Below are positions 34,002 to 42,168 of a stretch of DNA of 64,000 nucleotides, in pieces. Both the position numbers and the translations under genes were made by a program. Position 1 is the first letter of the stretch, and each line of letters begins with the position of its first letter. The stretch comes from Candidatus Rifleibacteriota bacterium (GTDB taxonomy: Bacteria > Muiribacteriota > Ozemobacteria > Ozemobacterales > Ozemobacteraceae). The notes below the pieces were generated by a model, which was given only the letters and a program-made list of their open reading frames with translations, was not told the DNA's origin and did no database searches. The stretch lies in NCBI GenBank assembly GCA_015233565.1, contig JADFXM010000006.1, forward strand, positions 1-64,000, given 5' to 3'.

Positions 34002-36578
34002 ATGCGCAGAAAAATGCCTTTATCAAGGCTCATTTCCACATTATTTTCTGTTTTTGTTTTTCTTTTTTCCTCGACTCTTTTTGGCCAGGATGATTTCTCT
34101 TTTCAGAAATTAGTAAACAAGTTTCCTCCCTTAGTTGAAATGGCAAAAATGGCCTCAGAAGAAAAAGTGAAATTTGGAATTTACGGTGGAACAGTAAGGG
34201 ACCTGTATTTGGACCACCCTTTTACTGCCATTTCTGATTGCGATATTATCTTCGACAGTTCTGAAAAGAACTTTCCTCATTTCCGCGACAGGATTTTGGA
34301 ATATTCCAGAAAAATAAACGGAGATTTTCCGCATCCGGATTTTCATCTCGATCTCGCTGTTATGCAAAATGAAAACAAGAGGCAAAAGCTCTTTCATGAT
34401 GAGGGAATTACCGCCACAAAAGTCGGAGTACTAATGGATGGAACAATAATAGACCCTACTCATCGCGGGGTCGCTGACCTTCGAAAGAAGATTTTTTCTT
34501 ATTATCCTCCCGACCGAAAAAGCATTGAGTTGCACAATCTTGGAAGATTTACCCGCGACCTTGTCAGGTTTCATTCATTTGAAAGAGATCCCGGAACAAT
34601 CGATTTACTATCAGCATCTTTCAAACAACTTCTTGACTCCAGTTCCCCGGAAGGAAGCAAAACATATGAGTCAGCCGTCAACTGCAAGAAGATTCTTGCG
34701 AGTGGCAGCAGGGTGCTTTTCCATCAAATAGTGACCCCGATTTGGAACGATACTCGATATCTCCATAACGACACAAATGAGAAAATAACAAAGTTCTTCC
34801 CCTTCGATATGTTTTTTGCGGATATTCTAAGATGCATTACACAAGCCGATGACATGAAATCAATGCGCGAAGTCTTTAGCCTCGTGGGAGTGCCAGCATT
34901 TCTTGAAAAGATGGGATTTTCGGAAGAATCAGCTCTGATAATGAATCCATTACTCTCCCGGGAAGATTTGTTTAGGGAATTTGAATATCCCGGCTTTAAA
35001 AAGAGCAATCTTGAAGGGAAGGAAAATTTCTTGAAGCTCTGGGAGAAAACTCTTAGAAAGTACAACTATAGGACTTTGTTTGACATGCTTGCCAGCGAAT
35101 TTCCAAAAGATTCTCCAGAAGCCAATTATCTTGGACTTCGCAAAAAGGACTTTCTAAATGAAAAATCATGGGAAACACTTAACCCTGGCGATGACTATGA
35201 AGAAATGATTTTAGGATTTCTTGACACCGATTTCAACGTCAAAGTTCTGCCCAGAAAGAAAATTTCAAACAGTCTACATTGGTTTTTAGAGAACTATTTG
35301 CCCCTTGGAAATATTACTCTCGAAAGCGCTGAGCCGAAGGAATTTGAACTCGCACATCCTGATTCCAAATGTTTGTTCAGAGGTTTTTCCCCGGAAGTTC
35401 TTTCGATCGACCGTTCAGCGAAACATTCATTCGCCAACCTGAGAGAATACCTTGATCTTCAAACTGGCCCTGAGATTCGCCCTCTGTATTTTGACCCGGG
35501 AACTACATACGCATTCTTCATGAGCGATTTTGGAGAAGCCGCAAAGCTTGCTTATCAACTTGGTTTTAAGAGCATCTGGAAAGTCAATGCCTGTGGTTTC
35601 TCCAGGCGATTACGCACTCTTTTGGCTTTTAACGAAGCAAGTAACCGAATTTTGTTTGTGGAATATGGATTCTCTTCCGAAGAACAGTTAATCAATCAGC
35701 AAGCACGTTTTTACTTTTTATGTAAAGATTCCTTGAAAAAAGGTGATGAAAGCGTTTTTGTTTATAGAAAGGATTATGATTGGTTCCCTGACAAGACCAA
35801 ATTTCTTGATTTCATTTCGCATCAAAAAGAACCAATTTCAGTCTTCTTCGCTGGGTTTACTACATCTCTTAACCGAATGCTCATGGATTCACAAAAAATT
35901 CAGATTGGAGATCTTTCATTGGTTCTTGGAAGACTTCCGTCATGGTCATCAAAACATGGTCCAATGGTACTTGGCCTTTCAGGATTTGGTGCAAGTTATG
36001 GTTCACTTCCAGCAAAGATTGCAAAAATATTATTTGATAAAGGTTTGAAAACCCTGGTATTTGTTGGAACCGGTGGTGGGCTAAAATATTCAGGAGAGCG
36101 TTTTGAATGGAGCATCCCCGGAAATGTCTGCTATGCTGGAAACTTCATTGACAGGAATTCACCTCCGATCGAGTTTTCCAATAGAGCTAAAGATCTGGAA
36201 ATTCCCTCCCAATATCGCAGCTCGATTCATGCAACTGTTCGGACTCCACTTTGCGAAACCTGTTCCTGGGTCGATATGATGAAGGAATCGGGCATTGTAA
36301 GCGTGGACTGCGAATTGTACTATCTCGTTCAAACGTTTTTAAAATTCTGCAAAGTGGGAGATTCAATCTACGCACTAATCAACATTACGGATATTCCAGG
36401 AACAAATTCCGAAAGATTCGGCAAAAAGGGCGGGATTAATATTGAAAATAACCCAAGACAATATGAAATTGTTGAAAAAGCACTCCGACTTATTTTAAGA
36501 GATATTATCGGCAAGGAAAATGCCACCCGAGCCAAGAACGGAAAACCAAACGAAATCTTACCAAGACCGTTGAAATAG
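34002..36578 (+). CDS. Exported tRNA nucleotidyltransferase-like/nucleoside phosphorylase fusion
   Basis: This 858-residue protein starts with a signal peptide (about residues 5-29, ending TLFGQ, like other exported proteins here). Next is a head domain of the poly(A) polymerase/CCA-adding superfamily (about 45-240), with GGTVRD (62-67), the metal-binding pair Asp79/Asp81 and DGTIIDPTHRGVADLRKKIF. A middle region of about 350 residues is not recognised. From about 650 there is a purine nucleoside phosphorylase-like domain, with LSGFGASYGSLPAK, VFVGTGGGLKY, Glu771 in VSVDCELYYL and ALINITDIPG. I know of no standard protein with this order, and export of a nucleotidyltransferase is odd because NTPs are cytoplasmic. 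It lies 118 bases after the radical SAM fusion gene. Confidence 0.72.
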   Translation: MRRKMPLSRLISTLFSVFVFLFSSTLFGQDDFSFQKLVNKFPPLVEMAKMASEEKVKFGIYGGTVRDLYLDHPFTAISDCDIIFDSSEKNFPHFRDRILEYSRKINGDFPHPDFHLDLAVMQNENKRQKLFHDEGITATKVGVLMDGTIIDPTHRGVADLRKKIFSYYPPDRKSIELHNLGRFTRDLVRFHSFERDPGTIDLLSASFKQLLDSSSPEGSKTYESAVNCKKILASGSRVLFHQIVTPIWNDTRYLHNDTNEKITKFFPFDMFFADILRCITQADDMKSMREVFSLVGVPAFLEKMGFSEESALIMNPLLSREDLFREFEYPGFKKSNLEGKENFLKLWEKTLRKYNYRTLFDMLASEFPKDSPEANYLGLRKKDFLNEKSWETLNPGDDYEEMILGFLDTDFNVKVLPRKKISNSLHWFLENYLPLGNITLESAEPKEFELAHPDSKCLFRGFSPEVLSIDRSAKHSFANLREYLDLQTGPEIRPLYFDPGTTYAFFMSDFGEAAKLAYQLGFKSIWKVNACGFSRRLRTLLAFNEASNRILFVEYGFSSEEQLINQQARFYFLCKDSLKKGDESVFVYRKDYDWFPDKTKFLDFISHQKEPISVFFAGFTTSLNRMLMDSQKIQIGDLSLVLGRLPSWSSKHGPMVLGLSGFGASYGSLPAKIAKILFDKGLKTLVFVGTGGGLKYSGERFEWSIPGNVCYAGNFIDRNSPPIEFSNRAKDLEIPSQYRSSIHATVRTPLCETCSWVDMMKESGIVSVDCELYYLVQTFLKFCKVGDSIYALINITDIPGTNSERFGKKGGINIENNPRQYEIVEKALRLILRDIIGKENATRAKNGKPNEILPRPLK

Positions 36579-36597
36579 TTCGCAAAAAATTATTGAG

Positions 36598-38010
36598 ATG
36601 GCGCATTCCGTTGATATCGTCTTTATAAATCCTCCACTAATCTGGGGGCAGGAAAACCGATTGGACATCAAGCCCCCATTGAATCTTATTTACCTGGCAT
36701 CTTATGTTAATTCAAAAGGTTTCTGCGGACGGGTAATTGACGTAATATCAGAAGGCATTGGAATTCAGGAAGTTTTGAACCGGATTGCCGAAATAAATCC
36801 GAAATTTATCGGGGTTCCATTTTATCAAGGGACCAGAGATACAGCTCTTGAGCTTTGCCAAAAGGTCAAAAAGCTCAAGCATGGGATTATCGTAATCGCC
36901 GGCGGTCCCTTAGTTACAACATTATCTGATGAAATTGTTCGGGAAGACTCCATCGACTTATGCGTCATCGGTGAGGGTGAGCTAACAGTTGAGGAGATTC
37001 TTCGGTCAAAGAGTGAAAATTGGATGAATATTCAAAGTTTAGCATTTAAGGAAAATGGAAAAGTATATAGCACAGCAGCTCGTGAACCTATTTTCGACCT
37101 GGACTCTCTGCCTTTTTTAGATTTTTCATTGATCAATTCAAAAGTATATTACGATTTTCAAAAATCTCTCAATATGCCAATCTGGCTATTTTTCTCAACT
37201 TCCAGAGGTTGTCCATTTAAATGTGTGTTTTGTGCAACTCCAGTGCTGTGGCCTGGCAAGACAAGAAGAAATTCAGTAAAAAGGGTAATTGAAGAGATTA
37301 AATATCAGCTCTCCAAGGAACCTGAAGTAAATATTGGGTTTATGGATGACTCCTTCTTTTCGGATAAAAAATGGTTAAACGATTTCTTCACAGAAATTGA
37401 AAAACTGAAAATAAAATATTGCTGCATTGGGCGAGCCGACCAGCTCTCAGAAGCTGAAATCAAACTTTTAGCTAAAACCGGATGTCACTACGTTGGGCTC
37501 GGCGTAGAAACAGGAAATTCTTTAAGGCAAAAGAAATTAAAAAAATTTCTGAACCTAGAGAAATTGAAATTCAGTGTTGATAATCTGGCGCGGAATGGTA
37601 TTTTGGTTAAATGTTTCTTTATGCTTGGCTTTCCGGATGAAAAACCTGAAGAAATGCTTGAAACAATCAATCTTGCCGTAGATTTGAAAAAACTTGGTAT
37701 GAGTGAATGCAACTTTTTTTCGGTTTCAATCTATCCTGGAACGGAATTAGCGAAGAACTTTAATTTTAGCAACTTCTCTTCCAAAATTTACGAGAAGTAT
37801 GACCCCGAGAACCGCTCGATCAGTGTATTGAAAAATATCGGGGAGGACATCGGCGAAAAAAGGTTATCAATCTATGGAAACATTTCTGGAATTGACATTA
37901 ATCCGCATTATTCCAGGGAGAAAATTCTGGACGTGGTCAAACTGTCTTATAATAAAGTTGAAAAAGGTGAATATGCCAGCTTACAAGAAATGAATGAATT
38001 GTGCAGGTAA
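36598..38010 (+). CDS. B12-binding-domain radical SAM protein
   Basis: This 470-residue protein has an N-terminal cobalamin-binding Rossmann-like domain (about residues 1-140, VFINPPLIWG start, GGPLVTTLSDE, IGEGELTVEE). A radical SAM domain (about 190-400) has the cluster Cys205-X3-Cys209-X2-Cys212 (RGCPFKCVFC). Family members such as BchE and many methyltransferases perform difficult methylations or cyclisations. The standard block HYVGLGVETGN and the LGFPDE strand are present. It starts 19 bases after the fusion gene and runs into folE2 with an 8-base gap, so it is part of the same transcription unit. The substrate cannot be told from sequence. Confidence 0.9.
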   Translation: MAHSVDIVFINPPLIWGQENRLDIKPPLNLIYLASYVNSKGFCGRVIDVISEGIGIQEVLNRIAEINPKFIGVPFYQGTRDTALELCQKVKKLKHGIIVIAGGPLVTTLSDEIVREDSIDLCVIGEGELTVEEILRSKSENWMNIQSLAFKENGKVYSTAAREPIFDLDSLPFLDFSLINSKVYYDFQKSLNMPIWLFFSTSRGCPFKCVFCATPVLWPGKTRRNSVKRVIEEIKYQLSKEPEVNIGFMDDSFFSDKKWLNDFFTEIEKLKIKYCCIGRADQLSEAEIKLLAKTGCHYVGLGVETGNSLRQKKLKKFLNLEKLKFSVDNLARNGILVKCFFMLGFPDEKPEEMLETINLAVDLKKLGMSECNFFSVSIYPGTELAKNFNFSNFSSKIYEKYDPENRSISVLKNIGEDIGEKRLSIYGNISGIDINPHYSREKILDVVKLSYNKVEKGEYASLQEMNELCR

Positions 38011-38018
38011 AGGAAAAT

Positions 38019-38816
38019 ATGGAAGATATTCAGTGTCAAAAAGATGAAAGAAATATTTCGATTGATCGAGTAGGAGTGAAAGGTCTTTCTTATCCAGTTT
38101 CTCTCCTGGATCGATCAAGCGGAACCCAGAACAGCATTGGCCAAATCGAGATGTATGTTGATCTCCCCCGGGATTTCAGGGCAACCCACATGAGCCGATT
38201 TATCGAAGTCATGCATGATTATCGCGATGAAATCACCTTTCCCCACATGAAAGGTTTATTGAAAACGATAAAAAGAAAGCTTGCGGCAGAACGGGCTGAA
38301 ATGAAGGTAGATTTTCCCTACTTTGTTGAAAAGTGCGCCCCGGTTTCCAAGGTAAGAAGCTTGATGCGTTATGATTGTTCATTTCATGGAATTCTGGATA
38401 CCGTCATGGATTTTATTATTTCCGTCAAAGTACCGGTTACATCGCTTTGCCCTTGCAGTAAAGCAATCAGCAAGTATTCAGCGCACAATCAGCGCAGTAT
38501 TATTTCTATTAGTGTTCGGTTCAAGAAGTTCATCTGGCTGGAAGAACTAATAGAAATTGCTGAGCAATCTTCAAGTTCAGATATTTTCACACTTTTAAAA
38601 AGGCCTGATGAGAAATTCCTGACGGAAAAAGCTTATGAGAGGCCAAGATTTGCAGAAGACCTGGTTAGGGAAGCGGCTTTAAGACTTGACAAGCACAAAG
38701 AGATTTTGTGGTACACAGTATCTTCGGAAAACATTGAAAGCATTCATGCCCACAGTGCCTACGCTTTTTTGAAGAAGGACAAGCGAGTTATAAAAAATCC
38801 CAATCTCTCAGAATAG
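38019..38816 (+). CDS. folE2: GTP cyclohydrolase IB (FolE2/MptA family)
   Basis: This protein of about 265 residues is a type IB cyclohydrolase that opens GTP to 7,8-dihydroneopterin triphosphate, the entry to folate and to some modified pterins and deazapurines. The family signature VPVTSLCPCSKAIS with the metal Cys, followed by HNQRSIISISV, is clear. Catalytic-region text DLPRDFRATHMSRF and the C-terminal SIHAHSAYA also match. The ATG at 38019 is preferred over an in-frame GTG at 38001 because AAAGGA lies just upstream. It ends the cluster of radical SAM and nucleoside-processing genes. Confidence 0.95.
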   Translation: MEDIQCQKDERNISIDRVGVKGLSYPVSLLDRSSGTQNSIGQIEMYVDLPRDFRATHMSRFIEVMHDYRDEITFPHMKGLLKTIKRKLAAERAEMKVDFPYFVEKCAPVSKVRSLMRYDCSFHGILDTVMDFIISVKVPVTSLCPCSKAISKYSAHNQRSIISISVRFKKFIWLEELIEIAEQSSSSDIFTLLKRPDEKFLTEKAYERPRFAEDLVREAALRLDKHKEILWYTVSSENIESIHAHSAYAFLKKDKRVIKNPNLSE

Positions 38817-38862
38817 TTGAAATACGCTTTTAAACCAATTATTATTAATCCGTAGGTATGCT

Positions 38863-38955
38863 TTAATCCTCCAAAAAAAGATTTTCCATTAAATCATTGG
38901 AAAGCGTTAGACGCTTTTCTGAATATTCAATTTTTTTCGAATAAGGTTGCTTCAT
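38863..38955 (-). CDS. Possible 30-residue small protein
   Basis: An ATG on the minus strand with GGGAG 9 bases upstream opens a 30-codon frame (MKQPYSKKIEYSEKRLTLSN and ten more residues). The frame has a protein-like charged composition and is open well upstream without a standard start. It lies just after the HEAT-repeat gene. It may be a chance frame. Confidence 0.15.
   Translation of the reverse strand: MKQPYSKKIEYSEKRLTLSNDLMENLFLED
38900..38921 (+). terminator. Hairpin after folE2
   Basis: AAAGCGT (38901-38907) pairs with ACGCTTT (38911-38917) across a 3-base loop, followed by TCT and further on a longer T run at 38931-38937. This is a modest terminator for the folE2 transcript, about 85 bases after the stop. 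Confidence 0.45.
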
Positions 38956-39047
38956 CGCCTTTGGCTCCCAACGTTGTCGGAAAATTTCTTCAGCAGCCAA
39001 GAAGATTGAAACCCACGAACTAATTATGAATGGTATTACTTCTGCAA

Positions 39048-41573
39048 TTATACGCTTTTTGATCCAACTGATGGTTTTGGGACAAACCCTTGAAGATAGA
39101 TCATTGCTTTTCGGGCAAGCTTCTTTTCCTCTTCTGAAGAGGTTTTAATGAAATCTCTGAGTATGCTGATATAAACCGGGTCTTTTTGGAAAGTCATTCC
39201 CATTAATACTTCCTGTCTAACTTTATCAGAAGGATCTTTCAAAAGCTTTACAAGGAGTTCAGTCACAGCTTTTCCCTTCATTCTGGAAAGAAGAAATACA
39301 CTGGAAACTTTGGTTTTTTCATCGGAAATTTCTGAAAGTTTAGAGAATACCTGGAGTATTTTTGTAGGACCAAAGCTGTAGAGAGCAAATTTAGCGGCAT
39401 CAGCAAGTTCTTTGTCCTCTGATTTAAGAAACGGGCAGATATGAAAGATTCCTGTGGGATCTCCATTGGTTTGGAGTCCACCCATGGCTGCGAAAATAAT
39501 TCCTTTCGTTTCGTGATGCAATAATCCAGCCAAAATGCCTGTTATTTCAGGATTATGATAATTTCCCAACCCGGCTGCAATTAACGCAAGTCGTTTTGGG
39601 TCAGGTCGAGTTGAAATATATTCGAGCAAAGCCGGAAGATTGTCAATATTTTTGGCATCAAGCAGCTTAACAAGCTCTTCATCTGAAATTGTTAGCATTT
39701 TTAATTTAGCAACTAAGTCATCCTCAAGGTTTTCCTCTGACAAGTCGATAGAAACAGTTTCATTTCCATACTTTGAGGACAACTTTCCCTCCGAAAATGC
39801 TTCCAGGTCTTTACAAAAAGACTCCGTTCGCGCAAAAAAAGGAATAGGCTTTGAAGAAGCCTTTTCAAGCAACCCAAGCCATTTTTTTTCAAGCGTTTCA
39901 GCGTTTGGAAGTTCCAACTTTTGAAATCCCGCTGATGAAGGGAGTTCCTCTGATTTAGGGGAAGCGGAAAATTGAAAATCAGCTTTGGTGATGGCAAAAG
40001 AAAAAATGGTGTGATGACCACCATTTTTCAAGGCAATTTCCATTTCCTCATATCGTTTGTCAAGTCGTGTGCTGACGGGAAAAGACTCAAAAACAATTTT
40101 CCCGGGAAGATTGGGGGGCACTTTTGGTTGACTTTGAGAAACTCTTGGTTCCACCGAACTTTTTGAAAATGGGGGAATTTGAACAGAACTACTGATCTTT
40201 TCCTCAGGGGTGACTTTTTCCAAGGGCTTTTCAGGTGGTTTTCCAGCAATTTTTGGAACTGTTTTTTCGGGAATTGTTGGGATAGGTAGTTGGGGGAATT
40301 GCTGTTGAGATTGCTGTTGAAATTGCTGAGGAGGTTGTTGAGCCAGCGACTGAGGGGGTTGCCCGGATGGGTCCTGAACCAGCGGCTGAGGATGTTGTCG
40401 GGACGGGTCCTGAACCAGCGACTGAGGAGGTTGTCGGGACGGGTCCTGAACCAGCGACTGAGGAGGTTGCCGGGATGGGTCCTGAACCAGCGGCTGAGGA
40501 GGTTGTCTAGGTGGTTCCTGAACTAATGGTTGGGAGGATTGCCGAATTGGCGGCACAGGACGTTGTGGGGAAGATTCCTGAGTAGGCTGTTGAGCAGATT
40601 TCTGGAGAGGTTTTTCATTTAGTTTTGAGAGAGCCTCTGGAGGTAGAATTTTTTCAACTTCAGTGTTTTCTTTTGAAACCAGTGATTTTGCAAGAAGAGG
40701 CAGCTGATCTTCGTTTATTTTCTCAATGGAAAAAGTTTCCTCTTTGTTAAGAATCGAAAGCTTATTAGCTTCAAATGTTGGTTTGGAAGTTTCATTTTCT
40801 GATTTTAAAATCGATTCAGAATTTTTCTCAGGTGGCGAGGAAGATTGAACCGGCTCACTTTTCTCAATCGAATTGTCCGATTGAGTCGTTAGAATATCGA
40901 TCGCTTCATCAAGTCGAGAGACAACCGTTATCTTGTTTTTAGATCTTTCCCTAAGTTTTATAACGACAATTACAATCAGTGCAATTCCACCAAGGGCAGC
41001 AGTCCAAAATTTTCGAATGAAAATTTTCCAGTATAAATTTGAAGCTCCAGGGGGAGGACTCTTCGACGATTTGGCTTCACTTGCTAGACTTAAAGCACGT
41101 GAAAGGTCGATTTTTTTGGTTCCTTCAGAGTAATATCTTGCCAATGCAAAATTTGCCCATGGATTTTCCTTTTCAGCATCTTTCAGAAGATCCGCCTGAG
41201 TCTTTACAGCTACCCATGCTGGAGTAGGTTGTATCAACCAAGCTTGAAGGTAAATTTCCCGAAGTTTGGTAGATGAAGCAAGAGACTCGGTCTGCTGGTC
41301 GATCAGCTCAAGAACTTTTTCCGGTTTTCCAGCTCTAAGCTCACCCTCAGCGTTCATTATCAAATCCTCAATGTTAATTTTTGTATCTGTCTGAGTTTGG
41401 GTCTGATTCTGAGTCTGAGGATTCGAAGGACTATCCGAAGCTATTGAAGGGCTTGGCGGGGTTTCAACTGGAACTGAAGCGTTGTCAAACGTTTGAGCGA
41501 ATGACTGAATCGAAATAAAAACCAGTAAAAACAGAAAAAATCGATTAATCAGATTGAAGATTTTACGTGTCAT
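39048..41573 (-). CDS. Membrane-anchored HEAT-repeat protein with Pro/Gln repeat linker
   Basis: This protein of about 841 residues is likely exported: a signal peptide (ending IQSFAQ) is followed by a Pro/Gln-rich stretch. A TPR-like helical part (mature 40-180) precedes one transmembrane helix (about WTAALGGIALIVIVVIK). A long disordered linker contains a 12-residue tandem repeat (PQPLVQDPSRQP type) and Lys/Pro/Glu-rich sequence. The C-terminal 220 residues are HEAT-like repeats such as AGLLHHETKGIIFAAMGGL and VKLLKDPSDKVRQEVLMG. With a cleaved signal the helix would leave the HEAT part cytoplasmic. The ATG at 41573 is taken over a GTG at 41612. The function is unknown; a scaffold role is inferred. 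Confidence 0.7.
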   Translation of the reverse strand: MTRKIFNLINRFFLFLLVFISIQSFAQTFDNASVPVETPPSPSIASDSPSNPQTQNQTQTQTDTKINIEDLIMNAEGELRAGKPEKVLELIDQQTESLASSTKLREIYLQAWLIQPTPAWVAVKTQADLLKDAEKENPWANFALARYYSEGTKKIDLSRALSLASEAKSSKSPPPGASNLYWKIFIRKFWTAALGGIALIVIVVIKLRERSKNKITVVSRLDEAIDILTTQSDNSIEKSEPVQSSSPPEKNSESILKSENETSKPTFEANKLSILNKEETFSIEKINEDQLPLLAKSLVSKENTEVEKILPPEALSKLNEKPLQKSAQQPTQESSPQRPVPPIRQSSQPLVQEPPRQPPQPLVQDPSRQPPQSLVQDPSRQPPQSLVQDPSRQHPQPLVQDPSGQPPQSLAQQPPQQFQQQSQQQFPQLPIPTIPEKTVPKIAGKPPEKPLEKVTPEEKISSSVQIPPFSKSSVEPRVSQSQPKVPPNLPGKIVFESFPVSTRLDKRYEEMEIALKNGGHHTIFSFAITKADFQFSASPKSEELPSSAGFQKLELPNAETLEKKWLGLLEKASSKPIPFFARTESFCKDLEAFSEGKLSSKYGNETVSIDLSEENLEDDLVAKLKMLTISDEELVKLLDAKNIDNLPALLEYISTRPDPKRLALIAAGLGNYHNPEITGILAGLLHHETKGIIFAAMGGLQTNGDPTGIFHICPFLKSEDKELADAAKFALYSFGPTKILQVFSKLSEISDEKTKVSSVFLLSRMKGKAVTELLVKLLKDPSDKVRQEVLMGMTFQKDPVYISILRDFIKTSSEEEKKLARKAMIYLQGFVPKPSVGSKSV
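40337..40516 (-). repeat. 36-bp tandem repeat encoding a 12-residue motif
   Basis: The block GTCCTGAACCAGCG recurs at 40371, 40407, 40443 and 40479, exactly 36 bases apart, with more diverged copies at both ends. It lies in frame in the HEAT-repeat protein and encodes the unit (P/S)LVQDPSRQPPQ. Exact period and high identity indicate recent unequal exchange. Confidence 0.93.
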
Positions 41574-41744
41574 CTCAATAGTTAAAGGATTGCATGGTAA
41601 ATAAACTTGCACGAAGGATTAAGCAATCCAATTTTTTTCTAATTCGTAGGAAAATTGAGTTAACAAAGTTCAACAAGAATGCCTTGGAAAAAAAAACCTC
41701 GCAAAAAAAGTCTTCTTCGAAATGAGGTGATGCAATTCTATTTT

Positions 41745-42110
41745 TTATGGATGTCTGGTTCTGGGACAAAGTTCTTGGAGTCCTTTCTTTTCACCCTTGA
41801 AAGCATTTAAAGCTTGATCAATAAGTGCTGATTCATTGACTAATTTTCCCTGAAAGATAACTAGTTCAGATGGAAGATCTTTTATTTTATTTTGACGCAT
41901 AAAAATAGGAGTTTCCACTGAGCTTTCAGATTGATCGGGATTCTTTTGATCCTGAATTTGTTGTTCACGCGCATATAATCTTGTTGATTGCGCATTTTCT
42001 GTTTTAAAACATCCAAAAAACGAAAAAACAAAAAACAAAACCAAAATAAGCAAAAAGAAATTTTTCCATTTTTTGCTTAAAAAAAGAAATTGGTTGTCCA
42101 AATTTTTCAT
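41745..42110 (-). CDS. Small lipoprotein of unknown function
   Basis: This 121-residue protein has a hydrophobic N-terminal segment and lipobox FFGC (Cys34), followed by a polar Gln/Ser-rich linker and a helical C-terminal region (ESALIDQALNAFKGEKKGLQEL). I recognise no family. It lies about 170 bases upstream of the HEAT-repeat gene on the same strand and may be co-transcribed with it. No ribosome site is evident before the ATG, so the start is uncertain. Confidence 0.5.
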   Translation of the reverse strand: MKNLDNQFLFLSKKWKNFFLLILVLFFVFSFFGCFKTENAQSTRLYAREQQIQDQKNPDQSESSVETPIFMRQNKIKDLPSELVIFQGKLVNESALIDQALNAFKGEKKGLQELCPRTRHP

Positions 42111-42168
42111 TTAACATGAATAATCGGAATTTTTTGAGTTTTTTATGAAAAAAATGTTTTTAAAATTG

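Noticed and set aside
40337..40516. Regularly spaced 36-bp repeats that could suggest a CRISPR array
   Set aside because: The repeats are contiguous with no unique spacers and lie in frame in a protein gene, where they encode a Pro/Gln linker. No cas gene is present in the window.
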